64,000 bases of DNA from Candidula unifasciata (Eukaryota; Mollusca; Gastropoda; Stylommatophora; Geomitridae): assembly GCA_905116865.2 (NCBI GenBank), contig CAJHNH020002055.1, positions 1 to 64,000 of the forward strand, in the 5' to 3' direction. This document shows, in pieces, positions 43,501 through 55,454 of this stretch. Within the stretch, counting starts at the first letter, position 1, and each line of letters begins with the position of its first letter. The position numbers and the translations under genes were made by a program. Below the pieces are notes generated by a model. That model saw only the letters and a list, made by a program, of their open reading frames with translations, was not told where the DNA came from and made no database searches.

Positions 43501-45060
43501 CTTCCAGGTGCCCTGTGTTGTGTCTGAGTTTCCCATAATAACCCCCGACGTCACTTTGTGTGTCTCTCGACGCGCGGGGATGCTGTGCGCTGACCTAATT
43601 AATTATGCCGGCTTCTATGTCGCCATCCATTTTCATAACTAGTTAGTTATGGAACGATTGGTCTGCTAGATTAAATCATTTATACTAATGTTGGGTTTGC
43701 TAGTGCACATACTCTCAGCCTGAAAATGGGAAAGTTTTATTAAGGTGGCCGGGAGTATTTTGACACCAAGAACAGTCTCGCTCTGTAATGTCTTATAGCC
43801 GAATCATCCCTCTCCTCAGCAGTGGGTTAAATATATAGATATAGATACATGGTACTCGTAAACTATAATCGTCTTATCCAAGCTTAAAGAAATTTCCTGG
43901 ACACAAAAGCCGCCTTATTAGAGTATACATTTTAGAGGCACATTTAGGAACATCAGTTCTTCTTGGCAGTCCGGCAGAGAATGAGAGGGAAAATTTGTGG
44001 CGTCGCTTTGGCAGAAGTGCACCGATTAATACTCCGAGGACGTGAATCGTCTTCTCAGGTTAAGAATAATAACACAAAGAATCTCTAACTTTCAACTGTA
44101 AGTTAGAAAATGAAGACATTTCAAAAGATTCAGACCCTATAGAAATATGTATTCCCTCATATAAAGGTGTAAATAGACATGATGGACTATATTCCCATCG
44201 GACTGGTCGACATTTGAATGTGACCTCGCCACTAGGGGCGCCAGCGTCACGAATAATCCAAAGTGTAGGGATGGTTACGGCCATTCCATGACAGGCAGCA
44301 ATGGCTACTGCCATTTAGTGTCCACGAATAAACTCTTTAATGATATCAGTACTTTTCCCTCCTAGTGCGGCCTTATGATTTCACTTCAGATCTTTTAACG
44401 TGTAGTGCCTGCGTTGGTGGCTGTTCCGATTGCGGTTTTACAAGATGGAGGAAAAATCCATTTTATCTTATGTTTCTCAATGAATTTGCTGCATGGTGTT
44501 GTTCCTACAGTCTGTAATATTATATCTAACTTTGTCTCAGATTTTAGCAGCTTTTTTCAGGCATCTAATTTCATATGTGTTAATTTCGCGTAGGTTAAGA
44601 TTTTTAAATAAAAAAATCATTTTATGTATTCATTAAATGGTTTGCAGGAAAATCCTCACACTGACAAATCATCATTCTGTGTCGATAAAAAAAAAAAAGA
44701 AAGAATGACTCGTTATAATTCGTCATCTCCCGCTATCACCAAAATGATGTATAGATTCTTGAATACATATCACGAATATGCCCGATCTCGTGGGCCGCGA
44801 GATATCCTGCCGACTCCCATTCATGCCGCGGCCTTTTCCCACGAGCTCTACTATGGTGTAGGGGTGTTAGGATATATGTTCCTTCGCCTATATAGACCGT
44901 GCGCGGAAAAACGGCTCCTGTTCCTTCGAGGCCCGGCCCGAAACTGTGGAGCTCTCTTTCGTGGCAAGCGATATTAAGGGACAATTGCTTTTTTTCCCTC
45001 CTTTTTTTAAAATGTGTCCGCAAGTTAAGTTTCAAATAGTTTTCTTTTCTTTCTCAACTA
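43501..45060. other. CpG-richer unannotated stretch
   Basis: CpG clusters at 43545-43620, 44220-44290 and 44765-44960. Arms ATCTCG/CGAGAT flank a GC core at 44785-44803, and ctatataga lies at 44898. No recognised protein on either strand. Confidence 0.4.
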
Positions 45061-45719
45061 CGTCTCTTCTGCAACCGATCGCAGATCTCAGCTATATGCA
45101 TATCTTTTTTTCCCACCTCCATCCTCAATAGCGGTTGCCAGCATTCAATGTGAGACTTTTTTTACATGTTATTCTCTCTGTATACCTTAATAGATGCTTT
45201 GTGGTGAATACCTGCGCCTTCTATAAATATTAAACGACCTGCATATCTCCAGCCCATTTCATCTTCAACCTTTCTATTTAGCATACATTTATTTGTATAC
45301 AAAATATGTGAGTCAAACTATACACAGACCACCGGAAAGTAAAGTAAAAACTAAAATGTTTTTTGTTTCTGCTGATTCATTCTTGTGCACAAATCTAAAT
45401 CAATAAATAGCGGTAATAAAAGTTTAAATGAAACTGTTTCATCCAGTAGGGTATCTACGAAAGATTATTGACAGCATTTTGTCCTGGCAAGGCAGGGCGT
45501 CTGCACAAGAACTGATACATGTAGTAAATTAATTGATGGTCTATAATTTTACTTAGGGAATGGGCGCTCAGTCATGACCTACTTTTGGCTAAATAGATCT
45601 AAACTTTATGTTCATGCATCACTGGCCAGAATATCTTCTTGGGAAAACCACAAGTAGAAATTCGAGTATACAATTATTATGATAATTGGTTGTTCTCTAG
45701 TAGTGAATTACAGATCAAT

Positions 45720-46215
45720 CACTAACTGGTCTTGTCTTGTCTTGTCTTGTCCACATTTGCCTCACAGCGTAGTGGGGAGTCGCAGTTTTCTATCCTGGGC
45801 CAGGTGTGTTGCACGTGTTGTTGTTAGTCCGTGTTGCCTCAGGATCTCTGATATATTGTCTATCCATCGTACTCTCGGTCTGCCTCTTGCTCTAGGCCAG
45901 TAGTGCTGTTCGTTGTATGCTCGTAGAGGCAGTTGGCCGGTTTGCATTCGCATCAAGTGGCCAAACCACTCTATTTGTTGCTTCTTTATGTATTGCAGGC
46001 ATGGTGTGATTCCTACAATTGCTCTAATGTTCTCGTTTCGAACTCTGTCTCTCCTTGTGACATTGGCAGCCTTACGTAAACATCTCATTGCGCACGTCTT
46101 GATCTTTTTCTCCTGTGCTCTTGTTATGGACCAGGTTTGGCATTGGTAGCAGAGGGTTAGTATAAACATGCAATTTAACTGGTGCCTGTTCATAATAGAG
46201 GGAAGACGTGAACGA
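45720..46215 (-). mobile_element. LINE ORF2 C-terminal region with (ACAAG)n tail
   Basis: Antisense open frame of 143 codons: YQCQTWSITRAQEKKIKTCA, CLRKAANVTRRDRVRN, KKQQIEWFGHLMRM, RARGRPRVRWIDNISEIL. A 3' tail of four ACAAG units lies at 45731-45750. Confidence 0.85.
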
Positions 46216-46279
46216 AAGACAATTGCGTTAGATAGGACATCTGCTGAGGAAAGCTGAGATTGTTAAGAAAAATGTGTGG

Positions 46280-47432
46280 TAGGACGCCAAATGCCGGTTA
46301 TAATTTATTTGTCCAGCTGCACCTATATACTCGTTTCACAGACTACAGCAAGGCATTTAATTGTGTGCAGCACCATAAACTATGGCATATAATGCGAGGC
46401 ATGGAATTTCCAAATCATCTTGTGCACTTAATGTAATCCCTTTACCACCAACAACATGCAGCGGTCAGAGTAGCTGGTGAAATATCAGAATGGTTTGAAG
46501 TGCTGAAAGGAGTGAGACAGGGCTGCGTTCTTTCATCCTCCCTCTTCAAAATATATACTGAAAATGTTATGAGAAACGCAATTAGCGATGAGGCATGTGA
46601 GAGCTTTGATCCACTAAAAATTGGAGGTAATTCTATCCCAGAACTTACAAATGCAGACGACACAGTTCTCCTTTCCAATAGTGTACAAGGTTTAGAAAAA
46701 CCAATTCTGGCCGTCAAAAAAAAAAACACAGCGAAGAAGTGAATCTGTTTCTGAATTTAAAAAACAAACAAAAATTATGTCCTCAGTAAATACAGCACAC
46801 CAACCACGTATCGCAATCGAAAATGAAGAAATAGAAAATTTAACAGATTTCAAATACTTAGGCTCTTTAGTAAACGACAGTGGCGACTGCTCAAAAGAAG
46901 TCAGAAGAAGATTTGCATTGGCAATGCAGAGATTAAATAACATGACGAAATTATGGCAAAGCACTAGAAGATTGGTTAAAGTAAAAATCTTGAGATCATG
47001 AATTTTTCCTGTGGCAACCTACGGTTGTGAGTCTTGGATTCTCACTCAGTCACTGAGGAAAAAGATTGGAGCTTTTGAAATGAAATGCTATAGACAAATT
47101 CTTAGAATGCTATGGATCAGGAAGAGGAAAAACATCGACATTCTGAACGAGCTGAACATCAAGGAGAACTGGCTCATAAACAGCATCCTGTCCCGAAAGT
47201 TAAAGTATTTTGGCCACATCAAGCGTCATGGTGGCTTGGAAAAGACAGTGATAGAAGGTGCAGTTTGTGTAAGGCGAGGCAGGGGTCGACCACCGCGAAG
47301 ATGGATACAAGACATTGAAGATGCATTGGCATTGAAAGCACATTGGGTTGGAGAGCTGGCTAGAGAAAGAGATACTTTCAGGCGTGCCGTGAAGATAGCG
47401 ACGTTCTGTAAAGGACTTGCTGATTGATGATG
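46280..47432 (+). mobile_element. LINE reverse transcriptase, 3' half, decayed
   Basis: Reads DYSKAFNCVQHHKLW, then LKGVRQGCVLSSSLFKIYTE and a catalytic box reading NADD where YADD is usual. After a frameshift in an A-run: FKYLGSLVNDSGDCSKEV, ATYGCESWILTQSLRKKI, NWLINSILSRKLKYFGH, RRGRGRPPRRWIQDIEDA, to a stop. Frameshifts and stops mark it as dead. Confidence 0.9.
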
Positions 47433-47490
47433 AGCTGCACCTAGGAGAAAAACCTGGCAACTTTGGGGACCAGAAGTTGATAAAAGACAG

Positions 47491-48285
47491 TGTAGCGTCC
47501 TAGACAGTCTTTTTTTACGCTTCCGCCTTCCAACCTCGTCAGCCTCGCTGCAGAAATCTCTTTGTTGTGCTCACGTGGCTACTTCATGGTTTCGGTACTT
47601 CTCAATAGTTAGTTTCGGTGCTGGACTTAGATTTCCATTAGTAATTTAATTGCGTGAGTCAGACCTAGGTAGCAGTGTGTATCCTCGCTCGGAGATAGTT
47701 TTATTCCAGGTCGCTATGTGCGATTTACTGATCTGGTGGTATATTGAAGCTAAGCGTGCATGTTAATATGTTTCGATTGTTTGCCATCAGTGATGTAATA
47801 TATTTCGAAACATATGCGCTCATTGCCATATTTCCTTGTCAGTGGAGTGAGTAACGCATGGTCTAGTCGAGCATGTGGATGGTTGTTGATGTATTGTTAT
47901 TTGTGAACCACGTGAGTTATGTTCAGTAAAACAAACAGATGTTTAATGTAGTAATTATGGTTCCAGCTGTTTTGGTTCGGGTTTGGACTTGTAGTTAGTG
48001 CGCCTAGTTTTACTGTTATTACTGATTAGACTTCATACAGAATATTTTCTGAGTGGGTTAAGACACTTGTGGTCTTGGACCCACCTAACGAACTTTTTCT
48101 TTTTTTTTCCTTTCTTGTTACTGAGGCAGCTTGAGTGTGGGTTGGCTTCGGCTCATCACGACATTATTTGTTGGAGGTCTTGTAGATTTGGAGTAGAGAT
48201 ATGTTCAAGGAGTAGATTTTTATATAATCATATTTTCTCACCTTTCTCTAATACAACATTCCCCTTAGGTTTTGTTTCTAGTACA
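47491..48285 (+). mobile_element. LTR-like block, copy 2
   Basis: Begins tgtagcgtcctagacag and ends ctagtaca, a TG...CA form. Its 3' 600 bp match copy 1 at 42050-42592. No flanking duplication was identified. Confidence 0.55.
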
Positions 48286-49180
48286 AATGTAATTAAAAGG
48301 ACTTTACGCTGAAACTCACAAGAGCATAGAAAAAAGGGCACGCAAAAAAACAAAAAAAAAAGCACATAAAGAAGAGAAGTGGAGAGTGAAGCTAAAAAGA
48401 TTTAGAGGACATGGCGTGAGCTGCATACGATCGTAAAGGATCTATTTACCCACTTCAGTCTGGCTAAGAAATACTCTCATTATTGATAATAAAAAATATT
48501 AATGTCGTGCTGCCATATGACTTAATAAGATAGCGAAGTTCGTGACGACAGTCATGTTTCGCAATTCTACGCTAGCGGTCGTAAATCTCACAGATATATG
48601 GGGCAAAGTTCATATTAGTATTTTTTTTAAATAACATGAGATAGTAGACCGGATCTCAAGACACGAATACATGGTTTATGACCCCTAGGTTGTGTATACT
48701 CTCTCATTAAAGGCATAGCTAACAACTGAAATACTACGGAAGTGCAGAGAGTATGAACCAACCCTATTCTTCTGCTGAACTTTGTTCCACAGTTGGGTAC
48801 AAACTATCAACCCATTGACACAAAAAATTACTACTGCATGTCGCTCACCCGGTAATTTCCTTATCGTGTTCTTTGTCTACTTGTAAACCTTCGAAAATTG
48901 CAGGTTTCCTTTTTGTCTTAGGGTTTGCCATATCCAACGTCATCGTTTTTTCCTGAATTCTCGATTCGCTGAATTTTGTTTAGGTGACCATACCAAAAGT
49001 ATTCTGTCCATTAGTTTTACTTGTTGTGTATCAAGTTTTACCTATGTCAAGTTGTGTCCCTGTCAAGATTACTGCATAAAAGATTGAACCCAATCACCAT
49101 CTGCGAATCAACTAGAGCAAATTCGATAAACCCCATTCAATTTTAAAGAAAAAGTTATATTGGGTACACTACGGTTATTA
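48286..49180. other. Intergenic, nothing recognised
   Basis: AT-rich sequence without coding signals or arrays. Confidence 0.4.
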
Positions 49181-49189
49181 ATAAATCTA

Positions 49190-49440
49190 TATACATATAT
49201 ACAGCTCTGAAAAAGTAGAAAGCATTCGGAAATGGCACTTAACTTCCCTCACCCGGATCTCTACACCTGGCAGCGCCGACTTGAAAGGTAACGAACCAGC
49301 AGACCAACTGGCAAGCCACATACTAACGCGTATGGGCAGAAGAATGAGCAAAACAGACATCATCAACCCTGTACAGACTAGGTTAATGGATAACGACGAA
49401 TCTCTGACACTAACACGATTGCGTGACATTGTATAGTGAA
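49190..49440 (+). mobile_element. RNase H-type LINE fragment
   Basis: Reads GSADLKGNEPADQLASHILT, then RMSKTDIINPVQTRLMDN and LTLTRLRDIV, the end of RNase H and the following segment. A relative lies at 56820-57110. Confidence 0.75.
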
Positions 49441-49499
49441 GCCTAACATAACATAAAAGTGTAACCTATAGTAGTTCATATTAGTATGTGTGTGTGTGT

Positions 49500-49955
49500 A
49501 AGTATATATTTGTGAGGTCTGGGGTGTTAGATACTAGTAGTACCTCTGGCAAGAGGGCAGTCCCCCACCACTGAGCTAGGTCTGCTGGCACTCAGTTCTC
49601 TCCTGTGGCTCCCAGCAGCTGTCAGTATGCGACAGCGGCCACCCCACCCCCTTTCCCCTCCCCGGGCAGCAGCTTTGACGGGCTGGCTAAACCAGAAGAG
49701 GGTAGCCAACCTGGTTCTAAACCACTTGGTGATTGTGATATGCCTACCCAGTATGCAAAAACAGGACTCGGCTGATTGTGCGGATGATATCTCTTGTTGG
49801 TTCAACGGACAAAAATGCGTTTACCAGCAGGCTCTGTGGAGAGCTTCAAGCAAGGCAGGGCACTTAAGACGCCTTATCATCCACTGCACCTAGGTCCATT
49901 TCCAATCGTCTCCACATTGTCCTGCCATTGGATCAAGATGGACACAGGCGGGAGC
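49500..49955. other. Probable dispersed repeat, not identified
   Basis: GC-richer than its flanks with frames on both strands but no domain. It directly precedes a LINE RT fragment and may be part of the same insertion. Confidence 0.35.
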
Positions 49956-50029
49956 GTGAGGTCGACGAATTGCGCAACTTTTCCTCACTTAAATACAAGT
50001 CCTTGCGCAAGTTACTTTCATCCAGCTAT

Positions 50030-50640
50030 CATCAACATCATCATTACCATTCAAAGGCCTTTGATAGAGTCAGTAGAGGAGGACTGTGGAAAATCATGAC
50101 TAATTTCGGCTGCCCTCAGAGGTTTTTTAGGATTGTACAGCAGTTCCATGAAGGTATGCAGGCCAGAGCGCCGGAGAAGCTAAAACTGTCGGACCCTTTA
50201 CCTGTCTCAAATGGTGTAAAGCAAAGATGTGTGCTGCATTGCTTGTCAATGCCTTTGATGATGACGATCCAGGAATTGCTTTAAATTACCGAAAGAGTAT
50301 TTTTTTTTTGGTGAGCTCCAGGGAGGCAAGAGGTCCCAGGGAGGACAGAAAAGCGCCATAAGGACACTCTGAAGACTGCTCTCAATTCTTTTGGCATCAA
50401 CACAGCGACATGAAAGGCTGCTGCACAAGACCGTTCTGGAGGGCACACGTCCTTCATGCATGGTGCTTCAGCCTGCCATGTAGCGGAGGTTGTACAGGCA
50501 TAAAAACTCCAGGCGGACTAGAAAGAATCGTACTGCTAATCCCACAATTACTGCGGCTTCCATCTGTTGTCTGCACTGCTCAACAACTGTTCTGGCTCAT
50601 ATTGGACTAATCAGCCACCTTCGTACTCATAATAATTGAT
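50030..50640 (+). mobile_element. LINE with RT remnant and C-terminal zinc finger
   Basis: RT piece: AFDRVSRGGLWKIMTNFGCP, FHEGMQARAPEKL, SNGVKQRCVL (usual GVKQGCVL). After a deletion of the RT centre, shifted frames show DTLKTALNSFGINT, then KAAAQDRSAWRALV-like and finally a C-x-x-C...H-x-x-x-x-H finger (HCSTTVLAHIGLISHLRTH). Confidence 0.8.
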
Positions 50641-51145
50641 AATTACTACTTCGGATGAAACTGGTCTACATCACTTGGAATGGACGAACAACATATATAT
50701 ATGACATCCGCCTCGAGTGCTGGAGTCCCGGGGTCAGGTCGGGGTATTTTCGCGTGGACTTCTAGTAATGCTCCCTGGTCTCTGGGTAGTAAGATCGGAC
50801 GCCCGTGTATGTTACTGCGCATGTTAAAAAAAAAATTCATTGGCGGTTGGAAATAGAAAAGAGTAACCTAATGGCGCTGCTCGGGCAAAATTTGGAATTA
50901 GAAATCTACCCGAAGTATTTCAGGATCCTCGCCGGTGTTACGGAGCTCCTGCACTGCGCTGAGAATCTTTGGACTCAGACTTGAGTTAGAAGTAGAACGG
51001 AGAACTTATGGGTTACTACAGGTGTGTCATGTTGTTATTCCGTTTACAAACCAATTGTTCATACCAATGTTAGTACACACAACGCGGAAGTACAAGCACG
51101 CGCACAGACGCATGCATAAACCCAAGGAGAAGACATCAAACAGAA
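50641..51145. other. Intergenic, nothing recognised
   Basis: Contains CpG-rich patches near 50700-50810 and 50870-50960 but no recognised gene. Confidence 0.35.
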
Positions 51146-51149
51146 AACT

Positions 51150-51300
51150 GTTAAGTTGAGTTAAGAATTGACATCACACCCTTGCATGCTCCGTCCTTAT
51201 CTTCAGCAGCCAGCGCTGATTTAAAATGATGGTGAAACCTGTTATAATTTGGTTATATGTCCGTCTTGCCTTTCCTCTGAGTGTAGTGAGTCAGCCAGAC
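51150..51300 (-). mobile_element. RNase H-type LINE 3' end
   Basis: 'aagaattgacatcacaccct' and 'gctccgtccttatcttcagc' match the complement of the C-C-D-V tail region; shared with 54880-55020. Confidence 0.6.
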
Positions 51301-51318
51301 CCTCTAATTACACCCAGG

Positions 51319-51347
51319 TGCACACACACACACACACACACACACAA
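51319..51347. repeat. (CA)n microsatellite
   Basis: About 14 CA units. Confidence 0.95.
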
Positions 51348-51620
51348 TAGAAAACTGAAATTATTTAACCAAACTAAAGTACAACGTAAAACATTATTTT
51401 GAAAATTGAAACACAGCAGATAGCTTAGCTCAAAGTATCTCAAAATAAGGACAGTAGGATGTGATCGCCAGAAGTAAGCCATAAATATTGTAATGGAGTC
51501 AAAAAGCAATATGCTGATAAACCCGCTGACACAAATAGGTTAACCGCTTTAAAGTGTACAAAAATAGTATGCATTTTGGTCACTTTACTTCAATAAAACT
51601 GTAAATTATATAACGTGACT

Positions 51621-51789
51621 CTTGTGTTGGTTCCGGAGTTCCATTCCTTGTGGGGAAAACAAGAATAGACCCATTGCCTCCCCAATAAGAATATCGTAAG
51701 TGTTGGCTAACTGGGAGCTTCCTTTAAAGTCGGAGTGCATCTGCCTGAGATGCGAGGAACCAACAGTCTGCATACAAATTAGCAAGATT

Positions 51790-51827
<38 letters not shown>

Positions 51828-52048
51828 TCTGCATACAGATAAGTCAGATCTGTAATACAGATGCCGGAACAGGACTGGAGTCTAGACATGGACGAACAAC
51901 CAGAACTTTCCACCGGAGTCTACAGCTGGTGACCGCGAAGAAGAAGAAGAAGAAGAAGAAGAAGAAGAAGAAGAAGAAGAAGAAGAAGAAGAAGAAGAAG
52001 AAGAAGAAGAAGAAGAAGAAGAAGAAGAACAAGAAGAAGAAGAAGAAC
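51621..52048 (+). mobile_element. GAA-tailed family A with CA insertion and long GAA tail
   Basis: Complete body from 'cttgtgttggttccggagtt' to 'cagctggtgaccgcgaag', then over 30 GAA units. A (CA)n tract at 51793-51826 is flanked by a duplicated 'gtctgcatac' segment. Confidence 0.92.
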
Positions 52049-52711
52049 TCAAGTCAACTGCACTGAGCCGTGAAGGTGGAGACAAATCCTACCACAAAAG
52101 ACATTTATCTACATTTGTTTCAGCAGGTAGTCACTCGAGACGATCTGTCATCAGAAATAACCAGACTGCGGAACGATAACAACCACTAACTACTTGTATT
52201 TTAAATCTGACATTGTGATATTGTACTGCTAATATTATGGTAATGGTAATAATGGACTAGATAGCGGAACATACATTTTTAACTCTTGCAATCCTAAACA
52301 AAGCCTGATGAGTGAATGAAATATGAAAACCAAAGTAAACCATTAACTGACTAATGGAAAACTTGCTGCACATAAACAGCCCTAGAGAGTTCCATGGCAA
52401 GGGCAAGCAGCTTATTACTAGGATTAAAATCCATATATAGAAGTGTAAAGGATGCCCATGGTATTCTCATTAAAAAAAACATAGAGGAGAATAATCAATG
52501 ATTGCACACTATGGAAACAATATATCCACCACGTTAATGACATAATGTTAGTAAAATTGTCTAATATTTCATAGTTGCAATTGCTGTCATAATCACATCC
52601 CAAATCAAAGCAAAATGTGAAACAATACAAATTACATTTTAGCCATATAAATAATTACAAGATATACAAAATTAAAATTACAAATATATACTCTGAGAAC
52701 TCAATTAACAC

Positions 52712-52948
52712 TAGGTTAGTTGCGTATCCTTTACAGGAGGTTGCAGAACCAACCCCAACAGCCCCTGTCTGTTGTGTGGTTTTTTAGGCAAATTTACGTC
52801 CAGTATTTGCTATTGCTTTCTGGGTGGTCGGATTTCTTGATACCATTGTCGAAACCAACGAAAGGCGCATGGCCCGGAGCTGGGATCAAACCCGGCATCC
52901 CGGCATTACGAAGCGTTCGCATTGACTTCACCACAGAGCCGACCAATT
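52712..52948 (-). mobile_element. tRNA-headed SINE family C
   Basis: Reverse copy of 25950-26185: 'aggttagttgcgtatccttt' end and 'gctgggatcaaacccggc' box B complement. Confidence 0.88.
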
Positions 52949-53204
52949 AACACTATATATCCCAATTATAACCCTGAGGGTTGAACAGGATATTTTTGAA
53001 AAATTACTGCTACATGAGTGAATCACGTTACTTATTTATATTTCTCTAAAGCATGTGTTCTCTTAAATGATTGGGAACATGCTTAGAGAAAACCTGGTTT
53101 TTCCCGATAGGTACCAGCCCTGTGTGTAATGCCTCTTTTAAAGTAAAGATTTTCGTCATTACTTTTACTTGACTTTGCCTTCTGCTGTGAAATTTTCTGG
53201 CACT

Positions 53205-54165
53205 GAAATCATCATCATCATCATCAGTTCTCGTTATGCCTAGTGGCACATAAGGCTTCAGAGAGGACTTTCCATGCTTTCCTGTCCTGTGCAATCTTCA
53301 ATGCAGTTTTCCATGTCAAAGATGCACACTCAGGTCACTTTGCATCGTTCGTCTCCATGTTTTGTTTTTTTTGGCACCCCTTTTTTCCCTTTCCCTCTGG
53401 TATCCTTGTGAGAGTTGTTTTGGCAGGTATATCAGGATTCATTCTCATACCGTGGCCAAGCCATTTCCATCTTCTCTTGGTTATCATACTGTCTAGTTTT
53501 TTTGTTTGTGACTGGAAGTAGTTAAGTGTTTGAGATTGTATCTGGCCAGAAAATTTTGATAATTCTACGTAAACATGTGTGGTGGAAGGTGGACAGCTTG
53601 TGTACATCCTTTTTGGTCATTCTCCAGCATTTTGCTCCATAAAGAAGAACTGGCAAAATGATGCTCTTGTAGAGTCGGAGTTTCGTTCCTCTGCAGTAAC
53701 TGTTAGATTTGCTTCATCCTTCCAATAGCAGCTCTAGCTTTGTTCAGGCGTGACTGTATGTCTTCCTCTGTCCCTCCCAGTAGGGACACCACACTGCCAA
53801 AATGTGTAAAATGTTCTTCATTTTTAAGTGATTGGTTATTTATGGTCACTGGTTGTTGGTTTGGACTGTTTGTCATGATCTTAGTTTTCTTTGTATTTAT
53901 TCTCAGTCCCACCATTTCTGCTGTGCTGTGTAGTCTGTTACTTTTCTCTTGTATATCTTCATGTTTATGTGATAGGAGTGCTATATCAATTGCAAAAACA
54001 AGGTCCTCAAACATGGCGAATGGAGTCCATCGTATGCCTTTCAATGTCTTGTCTACTGTGTTTTTTAGTATCCAATCAATCTCAAGGTTGAAGAGAAGAG
54101 ATGACATGACACATCCCTGTCTTACACCTGTCACTGAAATGGCTGAGATAAATTTTCTTCTTTTA
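53205..54165 (-). mobile_element. LINE reverse transcriptase, 3' half
   Basis: Antisense: GVRQGCVMSSLLFNLEIDWI, catalytic box FAIDIALLS (usual FADD), AEMVGLRINTKKTKIM, then LYGAKCW-like and a C-terminal KEKRVPKKTK piece. A (GAT)n tail lies at 53208-53226. The changed catalytic Asp shows it is dead. Confidence 0.88.
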
Positions 54166-54879
54166 TTAGAAATATATTACCTATATCTGCAATGTTGTCA
54201 TTTCTATAAATTATTCATCTCCCGTTTTAGCTAAGTCAATAACTCATGAAGTTTATTTAGTCAGAAGGTGGAGAATGAGGATGGGTGAAAACCATGTTGA
54301 GAGACTCTGGGCATAAACATTCACGAGGTAGAGAACTTCGAATGATAAGGAATTTACCCGGCGGTCTGTGATGGGAGCAACGATCTGCAAAAGACTTCTT
54401 AAACGATATTGGGATCTTAACATAAGGCATCAAATCTCAGCACGAGATTAGTAGCAACAACCTTTTGTCCTCCCTCCCCCCCCCCCCGGCTTCCTCTTCT
54501 ACCACTTGATACCTTCATAGGTTGAAGGTCTATGCATGGCCGGCTGAAGTTGGTTCAGCTGACTACGGCCTTTGCTCCATGGGGTGGGGGTGGGATGGGA
54601 GGAAGACAGAAAAAAGAAGTCTTTTTTCCGAGAAAGTTGCATAATATTTTTCCGGTCTGACTCAGAAGGGAGATGCCTTTGTATTGTGTACGTCTCTTTT
54701 ACTGCCTTTGTTTTTCTATAGTGGGATCTGATGTGACATCTGATGTGTTGAAACGAAAGACGTAGATGTCACAGCAAAACTCTAAACCACACTACATCCG
54801 CTCTTTTGAGGACGAACAAAGACAAAGAAGATGGTGAAGAAGTAGCGGGTCTAGAATGTGCAGAAGCTCGCAGACTACT

Positions 54880-55120
54880 AAATTTTGAATGAAAAATCGA
54901 CATCACAGCACTCAGGACACTCCCATAAGCGCTCCGTCTCCATCTTCGGCAGCAAGCTAAGAGTTCCCATTTCTATGGCACTAGTAACTGTCTGATTGTA
55001 TATCCGTCTCGTCTTTCTTTGACTTTTGAGCGTTGGTCATATCCCCCTGATCACTCGCTTCCAAAGGGCCCTCACAACATCTAGTTTATCCTACATCAAT
55101 TCACCTTCAAATGGTGCAGT
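54880..55120 (-). mobile_element. RNase H-type LINE 3' end
   Basis: 'atcgacatcacagcactcag' and 'gcgctccgtctccatcttcg' blocks, as at 51150. Confidence 0.55.
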
Positions 55121-55367
55121 ACCGACCAGTCTGTTTGACTACTCGTTTCTCAACACACCCGCTGGACCTGGAGAAAAAAAATCCTAAGACTTCCTAACTC
55201 TCTTGTGATAAAGTGTAGTTTCTTCGAAAGACAAGAAGAGTAACTCTGCCGTCGTAACAAGCAGTTGGCTACAGGAAATCTCCGACTTGTTTTCTCGAAG
55301 TCAATTTACGAAAGTGTTTGGGCCTTCACACATTTAACACAACTTGTCCGTTGTACGTAACTCCACC

Positions 55368-55454
55368 ATGTCCCTACCCACAGATATCGAGATGGCTCAC
55401 GAGCCAAAAGATGTAGACATTTCAGCAGCCGGCAGAGGAGTTTGGTTGGTCAAG
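55368..55454 (+). CDS. GTF2F2: GTF2F2 exon 1
   Basis: 87 bp, 29 codons: MSLPTDIEMAHEPKDVDIS, then AAGRGVWLVK, with a GTAACC donor in phase 0. The GVWLVK block followed by VPKYL in the next exon is diagnostic of RAP30. In-frame codons run upstream to 55344 but without an ATG. Confidence 0.93.

Noticed and set aside
42050..48285. One intact LTR retrotransposon between the two blocks
   Set aside because: No gag, protease, LTR-type RT or integrase lies between them, and the blocks are too diverged to be a recent pair.
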